Positions 41,959 to 49,832 of a DNA stretch of 64,000 nt are shown here, one piece after another. This DNA is from CALLVY01 sp937899855 (GTDB lineage Bacteria > Bacteroidota > Bacteroidia > Chitinophagales > Saprospiraceae): contig JBCBQC010000010.1 of the NCBI GenBank assembly GCA_039820405.1, positions 35,697 through 99,696 of the forward strand, given 5' to 3'. The notes under the pieces are model-generated. The model was not told the DNA's origin. It worked only from the letters and a program-made list of their open reading frames with translations, and made no database searches. A program made the translations under genes and the position numbers. How positions within the stretch are numbered: position 1 is the stretch's first letter; every line of letters starts with the position of its first letter.

Positions 41959-43329
41959 TCATTTAATGATGTCCGGCCGGATTTCTTTTTGAAAATAAGT
42001 CGGAATGTCCAGATAGATTTTTCGCAACCATTGATCGGGCCACCAGGTATCGTCGAAGGTACTGTTGTGAAAATTGAAGGTGAGGTGGGTATCGTGGGGC
42101 AAGGATTGAATCAGCTCCCAAAATTGCTCGTGAAAACGATCGGGTTGGTAGTCCGTTGCCTTGAGTAGCGCACTGTCCATGACGATCATGGGAACTTCCC
42201 AAAAACGGTAAGCCCGCTTTTCCAAGAAATGGTAAGGGCGATAGGCAAAGCCCGTCCCGCAGCGAAAGCCAATCCGGTCTTGATAACCCCAGGTCGAATC
42301 GTGAGTCACCCCAACCCCTTCCAAGAGGTCGGCCGTTTCGGGAAAGGCAAAATGCAAAAAGTGTTGACGGCTCCAGCCAACGGGCTGCCCCCCCACCCGC
42401 TCCAGCCTTTCCTTCTCCGCCCGTAGCAAATCCAAGCGCCGGTACGCCGCATAACTAGGGTGAAGTCCCAACTCGTAGCCCCGCTCCAGAGCCAGAGACA
42501 TCCCCCGCCGCATCAGGTCCTCCTCAACGTCGTAATGTCGATCGTAAGGGGTGATGCCCCCCGTCATGAGGTACAGGCGCTTGCGTACCGGAGCCCCACT
42601 CAGCAGCCAGTCGAAGGTATCGAAGGGGTCGCGATCACCCCGCCGCCAGCAGCCCCAGTAGCGCCGGGCAATCCGCCCCACGGCCCCCAGTCCCCGACCG
42701 CGGTACACCGCGCTGCCCATCGAGCGCAGCACCTTGCCCGGACTCCGAAATTTTTGGATGATGTCAATGTCGTGGCTCAATTCGTAAGTCGTGGGCCGTG
42801 GCGAAAGTGCGTACCCCAGGGCCTCGTAAAAAGCCCGGACCAACTGATCCACCACCGGAAGCCGTTCCAAACCCTCCCGGACCAAAAAATGGAACTCCGC
42901 CCGCAGCAGGTCCCATTGGTCGTGCTGCTCCGCGGTACACTGGTATTCTTCCAGACGACTGAGGTGGAAAAAAATGGTTTCGAAGAGGTCAAAGCCAAAA
43001 CGTCCCGCGGTAAAAAAAGGGGCTTCAGCCGCTGGATTTTTTTCTACCGAGTACATGGGGTGATGACGCCACCGATAGCGGCCGGCGTGCAGGGTGGAGC
43101 AGTCCGGTAGTTGTTCGCGAAAGAGCAGGCGCTGGGCGGGTATCACGTGACCCCGCAAACCTACTGGCGGCTGCTTGCCGTAATACAGTAAGCGGCTGCT
43201 CCCCGCCGTTGGATCCTCGACCCACTGCCAGTGCATGCCCGGGGGAGCAAGGGGGTGCTGCACTAAAAAGTCCAGGACGTAGCCGATCCGCTCCGGACAT
43301 TCGCCCCGTTCGTAGTGGACCGCGATCAT
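41959..43329 (-). CDS. Polysaccharide deacetylase-like protein (DUF7033-type N-terminus)
   Basis: 456 residues from the ATG at 43329. The N-terminal ~190 residues (IGYVLDFLVQHPL, GRFGFDLFETIFFHLSRLEEY) match proteins annotated with a DUF7033 domain. The catalytic-like part begins TYELSHDIDIIQKFRSPGKVLR, in which the SHDID segment stands where NodB-type deacetylases have their TxDD motif. YELGLHPSYAAY provides a HPS-like pair and THLTFNFHNSTFDD the C-terminal His. It may de-N-acetylate a glycan; activity is not certain because the Asp/His set is atypical. Its ATG lies 2 bp after the KilA-N gene stop. Confidence 0.72.
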   Translation of the reverse strand: MIAVHYERGECPERIGYVLDFLVQHPLAPPGMHWQWVEDPTAGSSRLLYYGKQPPVGLRGHVIPAQRLLFREQLPDCSTLHAGRYRWRHHPMYSVEKNPAAEAPFFTAGRFGFDLFETIFFHLSRLEEYQCTAEQHDQWDLLRAEFHFLVREGLERLPVVDQLVRAFYEALGYALSPRPTTYELSHDIDIIQKFRSPGKVLRSMGSAVYRGRGLGAVGRIARRYWGCWRRGDRDPFDTFDWLLSGAPVRKRLYLMTGGITPYDRHYDVEEDLMRRGMSLALERGYELGLHPSYAAYRRLDLLRAEKERLERVGGQPVGWSRQHFLHFAFPETADLLEGVGVTHDSTWGYQDRIGFRCGTGFAYRPYHFLEKRAYRFWEVPMIVMDSALLKATDYQPDRFHEQFWELIQSLPHDTHLTFNFHNSTFDDTWWPDQWLRKIYLDIPTYFQKEIRPDIIK

Positions 43330-43331
43330 GT

Positions 43332-44138
43332 TTATTTCTTGGCTTTGCGGATCAGTCGCTGAGCCGCTTTGGAATCGGGCAGAACCTGGCGTTGGTGTTC
43401 CGCAATTTCGCGCAGGAGTTGGAGGCGTTGCTCCTGGTCGGTATCCCAGCGGATGAGGTAGGTATTGATCGTCTCCAAGTTGGCTAGGATGAGAAGTTCG
43501 AGGGGACTGGCGTGGTCCCGGATATTGCCCTTGGCCTCGGGGTTGGCCCGCTTCCATTCCTTGGCGGTTTGGCCAAAGAGGACCACGTTGAGCAAGTCCA
43601 TTTCGCTGGCGTAGTAAGCCCCCGCCCGGGCCGTACCGGCCACCTTACTGGGCAGGGCATCGCTGATGGCGCTGGTCAGCAGGCGGTGGTTGGCCTTGGC
43701 CAACTCGCGACGAATCTCCTGGGGCCCACTCAATCCCTTAAAGGCTTGCCACTCCCGGATGAGGTGGAGCTTAAAGGGGGCGGAGATGGCACTGCAAAAT
43801 TCGAAGGCGATGTTGTTGTGGGCGTACGTACCCCCGTAACGTCCCGGTTTGGCCTTGATGCCGATGGCTCCGGTGCGACCAACCCACTGCTTGACCGAAA
43901 GGGTAAAAGCCGGCGTTCCCGCCTGAATTCTAATCCCGTCAAATTCGGTGGGATTAAAATCCTCATTGTGCAAGTACTCCCAATGCGCCATAAAATCCAG
44001 GGTACCCGCCGTCCGCAGCCAGTTGCGGATGACCTGGTCGGGTTCCTTGCTCTTGTATTTGGCAATGTCGGTAAGGTTGATGTACCCCTCGCTATCGATG
44101 CGGATTTTGGCTCCCAGCACCGTCAGTTTATCAGCCAT
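43332..44138 (-). CDS. KilA-N domain DNA-binding protein
   Basis: 268 residues from the ATG at 44138. The KilA-N domain occupies about residues 5-130: IRIDSEGYINLTDIAKYKS, PDQVIRNWLRTAGTLDFMAHWEYLHN, AGTPAFTLSVKQWV, GIKAKPGRYGGTYAHNNIAFEFCSAISAPFKLHLIREW. The C-terminal half is helical and basic (LRIRKAKK-like end) and of unknown role. KilA-N domains bind DNA and are typical of phages and large DNA viruses, but many Bacteroidota carry stand-alone copies. It is odd here: its stop is 2 bp before a deacetylase-like gene of a glycan region, and a palindrome precedes its ATG. Confidence 0.9.
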   Translation of the reverse strand: MADKLTVLGAKIRIDSEGYINLTDIAKYKSKEPDQVIRNWLRTAGTLDFMAHWEYLHNEDFNPTEFDGIRIQAGTPAFTLSVKQWVGRTGAIGIKAKPGRYGGTYAHNNIAFEFCSAISAPFKLHLIREWQAFKGLSGPQEIRRELAKANHRLLTSAISDALPSKVAGTARAGAYYASEMDLLNVVLFGQTAKEWKRANPEAKGNIRDHASPLELLILANLETINTYLIRWDTDQEQRLQLLREIAEHQRQVLPDSKAAQRLIRKAKK

Positions 44139-44147
44139 GCTAATCGT

Positions 44148-44177
44148 TTTAAACCGGTCAAATTCGACGGGTTTAAA
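44148..44177. promoter_or_regulatory. Inverted repeat just upstream of the KilA-N gene
   Basis: TTTAAACCGGTC (44148-44159) and GACGGGTTTAAA (44166-44177) are 12-bp inverted repeats with one mismatch and a 6-bp centre (AAATTC). The palindrome ends 9 bp before the KilA-N start codon. It could be an operator, perhaps bound by the KilA-N protein itself, or a leader hairpin. Confidence 0.6.
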
Positions 44178-44203
44178 GATAGGCAAAAAGCGGCAATTGC
44201 TCC

Positions 44204-46150
44204 TCAGCGCTTGAGCACCTGCCGGCTCAAGTGCTCCGTCCCGACCCAAAACCGGAGGTTGTACAGCCCCGGTGGCCAGCTACTGCTATCGAATACCGCT
44301 GGATTTTGCTGGGGGAGCTGCGTATCGACGAGGCGGCCCTGCCCGTCGTAAATGTCGATCCGATCGAGGGAATAAACTTCGGCGGGCCACTCGATACGTA
44401 GCTCCCCCGCAAAGGGATTGGGGCTAACCCCGGGTGGACGGGCCAGTAGCTCAGGCGAACGGGTGCTCGACACGACGTCGTCGGCCGAGAGGATCCAATA
44501 ATCGGGATCGAAGGTAACCCAGCTGACCCAAAAGGGTAGGTCGATGTCAAACTGCTGACCGGAAAAGCGGTGGTCGAGCCGGAGCAGGGTATCTACCCCG
44601 TCGCCAGAAACGAGGATGGGGAGGGGCATTTCGAAGAAATCTACCGAAGGGTGGGAGGTGTTTTGGTCAATGGTAAGCGAAAGTCCGGTGCCGGTGCGGC
44701 CCCAGTTGAGCTCGTAGCTCGGATGGCCTTGGCCGTAGAACCAGTCGCGAAAAAATTCTTCCAAGTCCAGCCCGCTTTCCTGCTCCAGGTGACGCTGCAA
44801 ATCGCTGGTCCGGGCGTAGCCAAAGGCGAGCTCGGGGTCATTGAGGTAGTTGCGGAGGCCCTGAAAAAAGGCTTCGTCTCCCACGTACCAGCGCAGCATG
44901 TGGAGGAGCAAACTGCCCTTGCGGTAGCTCAGTCGCCCGTCAAAAATCCGGCTGACGCTGGTGGTATCATCGACCCAAACCGAACCACCGGGCTCCTCGA
45001 CGACGTCATCCACCGTCCAAATCCGCCAATTGCGCCAGGTGTTGGTGCTGTTGAAGTACTCGTAAGTCAGGGCGGTCAGGTAGGAGGCAAAACCCTCGTT
45101 GAGCCAGATGTCTTCCCAGGAGGCACAGGTCACCTTATTTCCAAACCACTGGTGCGCCAGCTCGTGGGCCTGCAGGGAAAAGGCAAAACTGCCCATAAAA
45201 CTCATCGTCTGGTGTTCCATTCCCCCACTCCAGCCAAATTGGGCGTGTCCGTATTTTTCTTCCGCAAAGGGATAGGGACCAAAGAGATCGCTAAACATCT
45301 CCAGCAGATCGAGGGTACTTTTGAAGGCCTCTTGTCCCTGGTCCAAAAATTCGGGAAAAACGTAGTGCTGCACTTCCAGCGAGTCGCCACTGGCCATCAC
45401 GAAGTAGTCGGAGAAGGTGACGTAATCCGTTACCGCGATGGCGATGAGGTAGGCCGGGATGGGATAACGGTGCCGCCAGTGGTATAGCTTCTGATCCAGG
45501 CCCGCGTCCCGCTCGGCGACCAAAAGTCCATTGCTGGCCACCCGGTAAGCCGCCGGTGTTTGGACCAGTACGTCGATCGAGTCGATCTTATCGCTGAGGT
45601 CTTGCTTGCAAGGCCACCAATTTTTGGCGCCGTAGGGTTGGGAAAGGGTCCAGAGTATTGGCGTGCCACCGTGCTGGCTGGTCACGAAGGAACCAAAGCC
45701 ATCGTCTTCGGGGGGAATCCCCTCGTAACGGATGCTGATGCTATCGAGTTGGTCGGGGCTCAGGACCTGAGGCAGGTCGATTTGGAGGACATCCGTTTCC
45801 AATTGGCGGTAGCTCGTCAGCGGCGTTCCGCGGTAGCGGATGTCCACGACACTCATCAGAGTAGAGAAATCAAAGTGAATTTGTTGGAAATCCTCCACCT
45901 GAGGGCTAAAATAGGCGGTGACCGTTCCCTCGATGTAGCGTTCGGCGGGATCGACTTGCCATTCGAGGCGGTGGTAATGCAGGTCGTAATCCTGGGTGAG
46001 GGGGTTGGCGCTAAAGCGGAACTGGCGCTCGGCGGCCTGGCTTTCCCAGACGATGAGGTCCTGGAGGTGATGCTTGCAATTGGCATCGTGTACTTGGGCC
46101 ATCAGTACCGTTGCCCAACCCCAGAAAAGCGGAAGTAAAAAGCGCAACAT
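44204..46150 (-). CDS. Secreted M1 family metallo-aminopeptidase with T9SS sorting tail
   Basis: 648 residues from the ATG at 46150. Signal peptide MLRFLLPLFWGWATVLMAQ. The M1 catalytic domain has the substrate motif GWSGGMEHQT (about 308-317; GAMEN in most relatives) and the zinc site HELAHQWFGNKVTCASWEDIWLNEGFASYL (HExxH at about 330-334, third ligand Glu 19 residues later). The final ~75 residues are a sorting domain: GVSPNPFAGELRIEWP, DIYDGQGRLVDTQLP and WPPGLYNLRFWVG. It should digest peptides at the cell surface. It is 80 bp downstream of the FemAB-like gene on the same strand. Confidence 0.93.
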   Translation of the reverse strand: MLRFLLPLFWGWATVLMAQVHDANCKHHLQDLIVWESQAAERQFRFSANPLTQDYDLHYHRLEWQVDPAERYIEGTVTAYFSPQVEDFQQIHFDFSTLMSVVDIRYRGTPLTSYRQLETDVLQIDLPQVLSPDQLDSISIRYEGIPPEDDGFGSFVTSQHGGTPILWTLSQPYGAKNWWPCKQDLSDKIDSIDVLVQTPAAYRVASNGLLVAERDAGLDQKLYHWRHRYPIPAYLIAIAVTDYVTFSDYFVMASGDSLEVQHYVFPEFLDQGQEAFKSTLDLLEMFSDLFGPYPFAEEKYGHAQFGWSGGMEHQTMSFMGSFAFSLQAHELAHQWFGNKVTCASWEDIWLNEGFASYLTALTYEYFNSTNTWRNWRIWTVDDVVEEPGGSVWVDDTTSVSRIFDGRLSYRKGSLLLHMLRWYVGDEAFFQGLRNYLNDPELAFGYARTSDLQRHLEQESGLDLEEFFRDWFYGQGHPSYELNWGRTGTGLSLTIDQNTSHPSVDFFEMPLPILVSGDGVDTLLRLDHRFSGQQFDIDLPFWVSWVTFDPDYWILSADDVVSSTRSPELLARPPGVSPNPFAGELRIEWPAEVYSLDRIDIYDGQGRLVDTQLPQQNPAVFDSSSWPPGLYNLRFWVGTEHLSRQVLKR

Positions 46151-46230
46151 GAAAAGGCGTTTGATTGGTATCAATTTAACACTTTTAACTGCGCGTCGTT
46201 TTTGGGAAAGGGACAATTGCCCGCTGGCGG

Positions 46231-47181
46231 TCATTTTCTCCAAGCGCGCAACAAACGCCAGAAGCGATTTTTGGTCCGCTCGGTCCGGAGATACCCCTTT
46301 CGTTCTGCCCCAAAATCTCTAAAGACCCCTTCGACGGCCGGGATCATACTGCCCTCAAAATCAAAGGCCAGCCCCCGTTCCAAAGCCCCCCGAATCCCCC
46401 GCCAGAGCAGCAGCTGGATGGCTCCGCTTTTCCGTAAATCCGTATCGCCCCCCAGGGCCAGATTGTAGCGCGTGTGCTGATCCTCCACCAGGTAAATGCC
46501 CGCGTGAACTTGCCCCCCCTCCGCTTCGGCCAGCAGGATGGTCCGCCGCCCACGTTGGGCCAGCACCCGATCCAGGTTTTGGAAGAAAGCCCAGGAATAG
46601 GGAATGGTTAAGCCCTGACGGCTAAAACTCTGGCGATTGAGCTGGTAAAAAATGGCCGCCTCGTCGCTCTCGCGCAGCCGCAGTTGCCGGGTGGCCTTTT
46701 CAATCTTATTGCGTACACTGCTTTTCATTCCACGCCAAATTTGCGTCGGCTCGCTACCGGTGGGAAAAGAATAGGTGTAAAAACTACGGTTGTGAAAGCC
46801 CGCCCAGTAAAAGGGCAAACCGTTCTGCACGCTCGGTGGATGGTGGTGAACGACGAAGGGCCAGTGCGGAATCTGTTGGAGCAATACCCCCATCGTTTTT
46901 TGTTCAAAAGCGTAGCGACGTTCGCGTTTTTGTACATTGGCGGGATAGCGTAGCCAAACCCCCAGATAAGGGGTCAAAGGTGGCAAGAGAATCATCGGCA
47001 CCCCCCACCGCCGGGTCCGGTAATGAGGCAGCACCCCCGTAATCTCCCCACCGCGATCCCGGGCAATGGCCACCGCCCAGTTGCCTTCTCCACAGACCGC
47101 GTCCAACCACCAGTCGTAAAAAAACAGGGGCAACTGCTCTTCCGTGGTACAAAATTGGCGGTATGCGCGGATCGGATCGAT
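46231..47181 (-). CDS. GNAT/FemAB-like acyltransferase, non-canonical start
   Basis: About 317 residues if read from 47181. Conserved family features: PLFFYDWWLDAVCGEGNWAVAIARD at the N-terminus, MKSSVRNKIEKATRQLRLRES, FYQLNRQSFSRQG, AGIYLVEDQHTRYNLALGGD and GAIQLLLWRGIRGALERGLAFDFEGSM. No ATG or GTG lies in frame between the divergent asnB start and the conserved region. Options are ATC at 47181, which fits the promoter geometry, or TTG at 47133. The family transfers amino-acid or acyl groups; in glycan loci it probably decorates an amino sugar. A second such protein is encoded at 55258-56214. Confidence 0.78.
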   Translation of the reverse strand: MDPIRAYRQFCTTEEQLPLFFYDWWLDAVCGEGNWAVAIARDRGGEITGVLPHYRTRRWGVPMILLPPLTPYLGVWLRYPANVQKRERRYAFEQKTMGVLLQQIPHWPFVVHHHPPSVQNGLPFYWAGFHNRSFYTYSFPTGSEPTQIWRGMKSSVRNKIEKATRQLRLRESDEAAIFYQLNRQSFSRQGLTIPYSWAFFQNLDRVLAQRGRRTILLAEAEGGQVHAGIYLVEDQHTRYNLALGGDTDLRKSGAIQLLLWRGIRGALERGLAFDFEGSMIPAVEGVFRDFGAERKGYLRTERTKNRFWRLLRAWRK

Positions 47182-47196
47182 GAGCGGGTTTTTTAG

Positions 47197-47210
47197 TACA
47201 TTGCAAGGTA
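47197..47210. promoter_or_regulatory. Compact divergent promoter shared by asnB and the FemAB-like gene
   Basis: TACATTGCAAGGTA is a near-palindrome around TTGCAA. Read on either strand it gives a TAC(A/C)TTGC element close to the -7 consensus. Each would start transcription about 13-15 bases before the asnB ATG (47224) and the ATC at 47181, so the two -7 elements overlap on opposite strands. Confidence 0.4.
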
Positions 47211-47223
47211 AAAAAAATGAGGC

Positions 47224-49026
47224 ATGTGCGGCATTTTCGGCATTGTTGATCGGCGTGGAGCACCGATTGAGCTGGCTTGGCTCCAGCGGGGAATCGATCT
47301 GGTCGCCCACCGCAGCCCGGACGGCCGTGGATTTCATCGGGGCGATGGCTGGGGGCTCGGGCACGGCCGATTGGCCATCATCGACCGTCGGGCGCGGGCC
47401 GACCAACCCCTCTCCTACCGTGGTTATACCATCGTCTTCAACGGAGCCATTTACAACTATCTGGAGTTGCGCCGTGAGCTGGGGCTGCTGGGGCACGTTT
47501 TTCGCAGCCAGAGCGATACCGAGGTACTGCTGGCCGCCTACGTCGAATGGGGCCCCGACTGTCTGTCCAAATTCAATGGCATGTGGGCCTTTGCCATCCA
47601 CGACCCCGAGCGAAAGCGGCTATTTTGCGCCCGCGATCGTTTCGGAATCAAGCCCTTTTACTATACCCAAATCGGCGATCGTTTTTGTTGGGCTTCCGAG
47701 ATCAAACAGTTTGGGGCCCTGCCCGACTGGCGGGCCCGCGTCGACCGGTCAACGGCCTACGAATTTCTAGTAAAAGGCTATCAGGATCACCGCGCCACCA
47801 CCTTTTTCGAAGGCGTCCGCCAGTTGCGGGGTGGCCAGTACCTGGTCTACGATTTACGGGAAAAGACCTACCAAGTTACTGACTATTACCGCCTGGATGA
47901 TCGGAAGGTCCCTTGGTCTGATCCCCACGAAAAATCCACGCTGCACCAACTGCGGGATCTCCTGTACGACGCCGTGCGTTTGCGTTTGCGGGCGGACGTA
48001 CCCATCGGGACGGCCCTCTCCGGTGGGCTCGACAGCTCCTCCATCGTCGGGGTGATGCACGACCTATTGACGGAGCGTGGGGCGGGTGATCGCCAGGCCA
48101 GTGTCTCCTGTCGTTTTGAGGGTACTCCCTGGGATGAGGGGCCCTACATCGACGCGGTGGTGGCGCGTACGGGGCTGCGCAGTCACCAGATTACGCCGGG
48201 TTTTACGGAGCTGATGTCGCGCTGGGATCGCGTAATTTGGCAGCAAGACGAGCCCATTGCAGGGGCCAGTATCCTGGCCCAGCACTTGGTATTTGAGCGG
48301 GCCCGAAAGGAAGGACTGTTGGTCATGTTGGATGGCCAGGGGGCGGATGAGATTCTGGCGGGCTACGAAAAATTCTACTGGCCCTGGTTTCGCCGCAATT
48401 TTCGGGAGCAGCCCCGTCGGGCTCTGGGTGATTTGCTGGTTTTCTTTCGCCTACACCGCATTGGCGTGGGGATGGCCTGGAGCAGGTTGCGGCAGTTTCG
48501 GCGGAAGGATCGGGGGGGACATCCAGCCTGGTTGGCCGCAGGGGGGCAGGTGCCAAAGGAGGAATTGTTTCGACGCAGTCCCGAAAATTCCATCCGCCAG
48601 ACCTCGCAAAACCTCTTGCGCGAAATGGGTTTGCCCATCCTGCTGCATTACGAAGATCGCAATTCGATGGCCTTTGGGGTGGAGTCCCGGCTGCCCTTTT
48701 TGGACCACCGCTTGGTGGAATTCTGTTTGGCCCTACCCGAGACCTACAAAATTCGACGCGCCCGCCGCAAATTTGCGCTTCGCGAAGCGATGCGCCCCCT
48801 ACTGCCGGATGCGGTATACCACCGTTACGATAAAATGGGTTTTCCCACCCCACAAAAGGAATGGATGCAATCACAGGCCAGCTATTTCGAACGCTTGCTC
48901 AACGAGAGTCGCGAAGTCCTGGCGGACTGGATCCATCCCTCCATCGTCCAATATCCCGATCCCAACTTGCGCTGGCGCATCATTTCCTTTGCGAAATGGG
49001 TCCGCTGCTTTGAGGTCGAATTATAA
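47224..49026 (+). CDS. asnB: Glutamine-hydrolysing asparagine synthase-type amidotransferase
   Basis: 600 residues. The start is fixed by MCGIFGIVDRRG: Cys2 is the nucleophile of the class II glutaminase domain. HRSPDGRGFH, LGHGRLAIID, VFNGAIYNYLELR and SQSDTEVLLAAY complete it (1-~190). The synthase domain has the ATP loop GTALSGGLDSSSIVGVM (~260) and LMVMLDGQGADEILAGYEKFYWP. In glycan clusters such enzymes (WbpS-like) often amidate uronic acids on sugar nucleotides rather than make asparagine; this is inference from context. It is followed 29 bp later by the FkbM gene on the same strand. Confidence 0.9.
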   Translation: MCGIFGIVDRRGAPIELAWLQRGIDLVAHRSPDGRGFHRGDGWGLGHGRLAIIDRRARADQPLSYRGYTIVFNGAIYNYLELRRELGLLGHVFRSQSDTEVLLAAYVEWGPDCLSKFNGMWAFAIHDPERKRLFCARDRFGIKPFYYTQIGDRFCWASEIKQFGALPDWRARVDRSTAYEFLVKGYQDHRATTFFEGVRQLRGGQYLVYDLREKTYQVTDYYRLDDRKVPWSDPHEKSTLHQLRDLLYDAVRLRLRADVPIGTALSGGLDSSSIVGVMHDLLTERGAGDRQASVSCRFEGTPWDEGPYIDAVVARTGLRSHQITPGFTELMSRWDRVIWQQDEPIAGASILAQHLVFERARKEGLLVMLDGQGADEILAGYEKFYWPWFRRNFREQPRRALGDLLVFFRLHRIGVGMAWSRLRQFRRKDRGGHPAWLAAGGQVPKEELFRRSPENSIRQTSQNLLREMGLPILLHYEDRNSMAFGVESRLPFLDHRLVEFCLALPETYKIRRARRKFALREAMRPLLPDAVYHRYDKMGFPTPQKEWMQSQASYFERLLNESREVLADWIHPSIVQYPDPNLRWRIISFAKWVRCFEVEL

Positions 49027-49055
49027 GCATTCTTCCACTCACCAATATCTCCGTT

Positions 49056-49832
49056 TTGCTACTCCAAAAAATTGATTCCTTACTGCGGCGCCTGTTCCTT
49101 TTTGATCGCTACCTCCTGCGAAAAATTTGTCGCGAGACGGGGCTACGCCTGGATTATCACCGCAATCGCGATGGCTTACCCGTACTGGAAGACATTTTTA
49201 TCAATCGGGAATACGCAGACTACTTTCCCGCACAAACGCCGGCCATCGTCGTGGATGTGGGGGCCCATTATGGTTATTTTGCCCTTTTTGCGGCGCTTAA
49301 TTTGTCAGAAAAATCAATTATTCATTCAATAGAACCTTCTCAAGAAAATTTTAATAAACTGAAAGAGAATATAGAAGTAAATAGCCAATTTCCCATTCAA
49401 ATTCACCACACGGGGCTGGATGCCCAGGCGGGAGAACGCCTGCTTTACGGAGGTACCTCGTTCAACCATTCCTTCTACGGCCAAAGCCACCAGGTAGCGC
49501 AACGGGTGTCGACGCTGAGCCTTCGGGACTTTATCGAACGGGAGAAATTAGCCCGGGTCGACTTGCTCAAGTTGGACTGCGAAGGAGCCGAATTTCCCAT
49601 CCTCCTCCACACCGATGCGGAGACGCTGGGACGCATCCAAACCATCGTCCTCGAATTCCACGACCTGCCGGAAAAGGGGTACACCTCCTACCAACTCGTC
49701 GACCACTTGCGGCGACACGGTTTTGAAATCGTCCGCTACCAACACGACCCGGATTACTCCGGGCGCAACCTCAATTTTGGAAAGATCATCGCGACAAGAT
49801 GGCCCGCAGCTCTCGGTCCAACTGGGCACTGA
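49056..49832 (+). CDS. FkbM family methyltransferase
   Basis: 258 residues with a TTG start at 49056; no ATG is available before the conserved core. The SAM motif is AIVVDVGAHYGYFALFAALN (about 63-82), SIEPSQENFNKLKENI follows, and RVDLLKLDCEGAEFPILLH (about 164-182) is the typical FkbM second motif. The family O-methylates sugars and other small molecules. It belongs to the asnB transcription unit. Its 3' end overlaps the convergent glycosyltransferase-like gene by 47 bp. The stretch around 49310-49390 is AT-richer than the rest of the gene. Confidence 0.87.
   Translation: MLLQKIDSLLRRLFLFDRYLLRKICRETGLRLDYHRNRDGLPVLEDIFINREYADYFPAQTPAIVVDVGAHYGYFALFAALNLSEKSIIHSIEPSQENFNKLKENIEVNSQFPIQIHHTGLDAQAGERLLYGGTSFNHSFYGQSHQVAQRVSTLSLRDFIEREKLARVDLLKLDCEGAEFPILLHTDAETLGRIQTIVLEFHDLPEKGYTSYQLVDHLRRHGFEIVRYQHDPDYSGRNLNFGKIIATRWPAALGPTGH

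Noticed and set aside
43332..44138. Prophage remnant suggested by the KilA-N domain
   Set aside because: No other phage-type gene, integrase or attachment-site repeat is visible nearby; stand-alone KilA-N genes are common in Bacteroidota.
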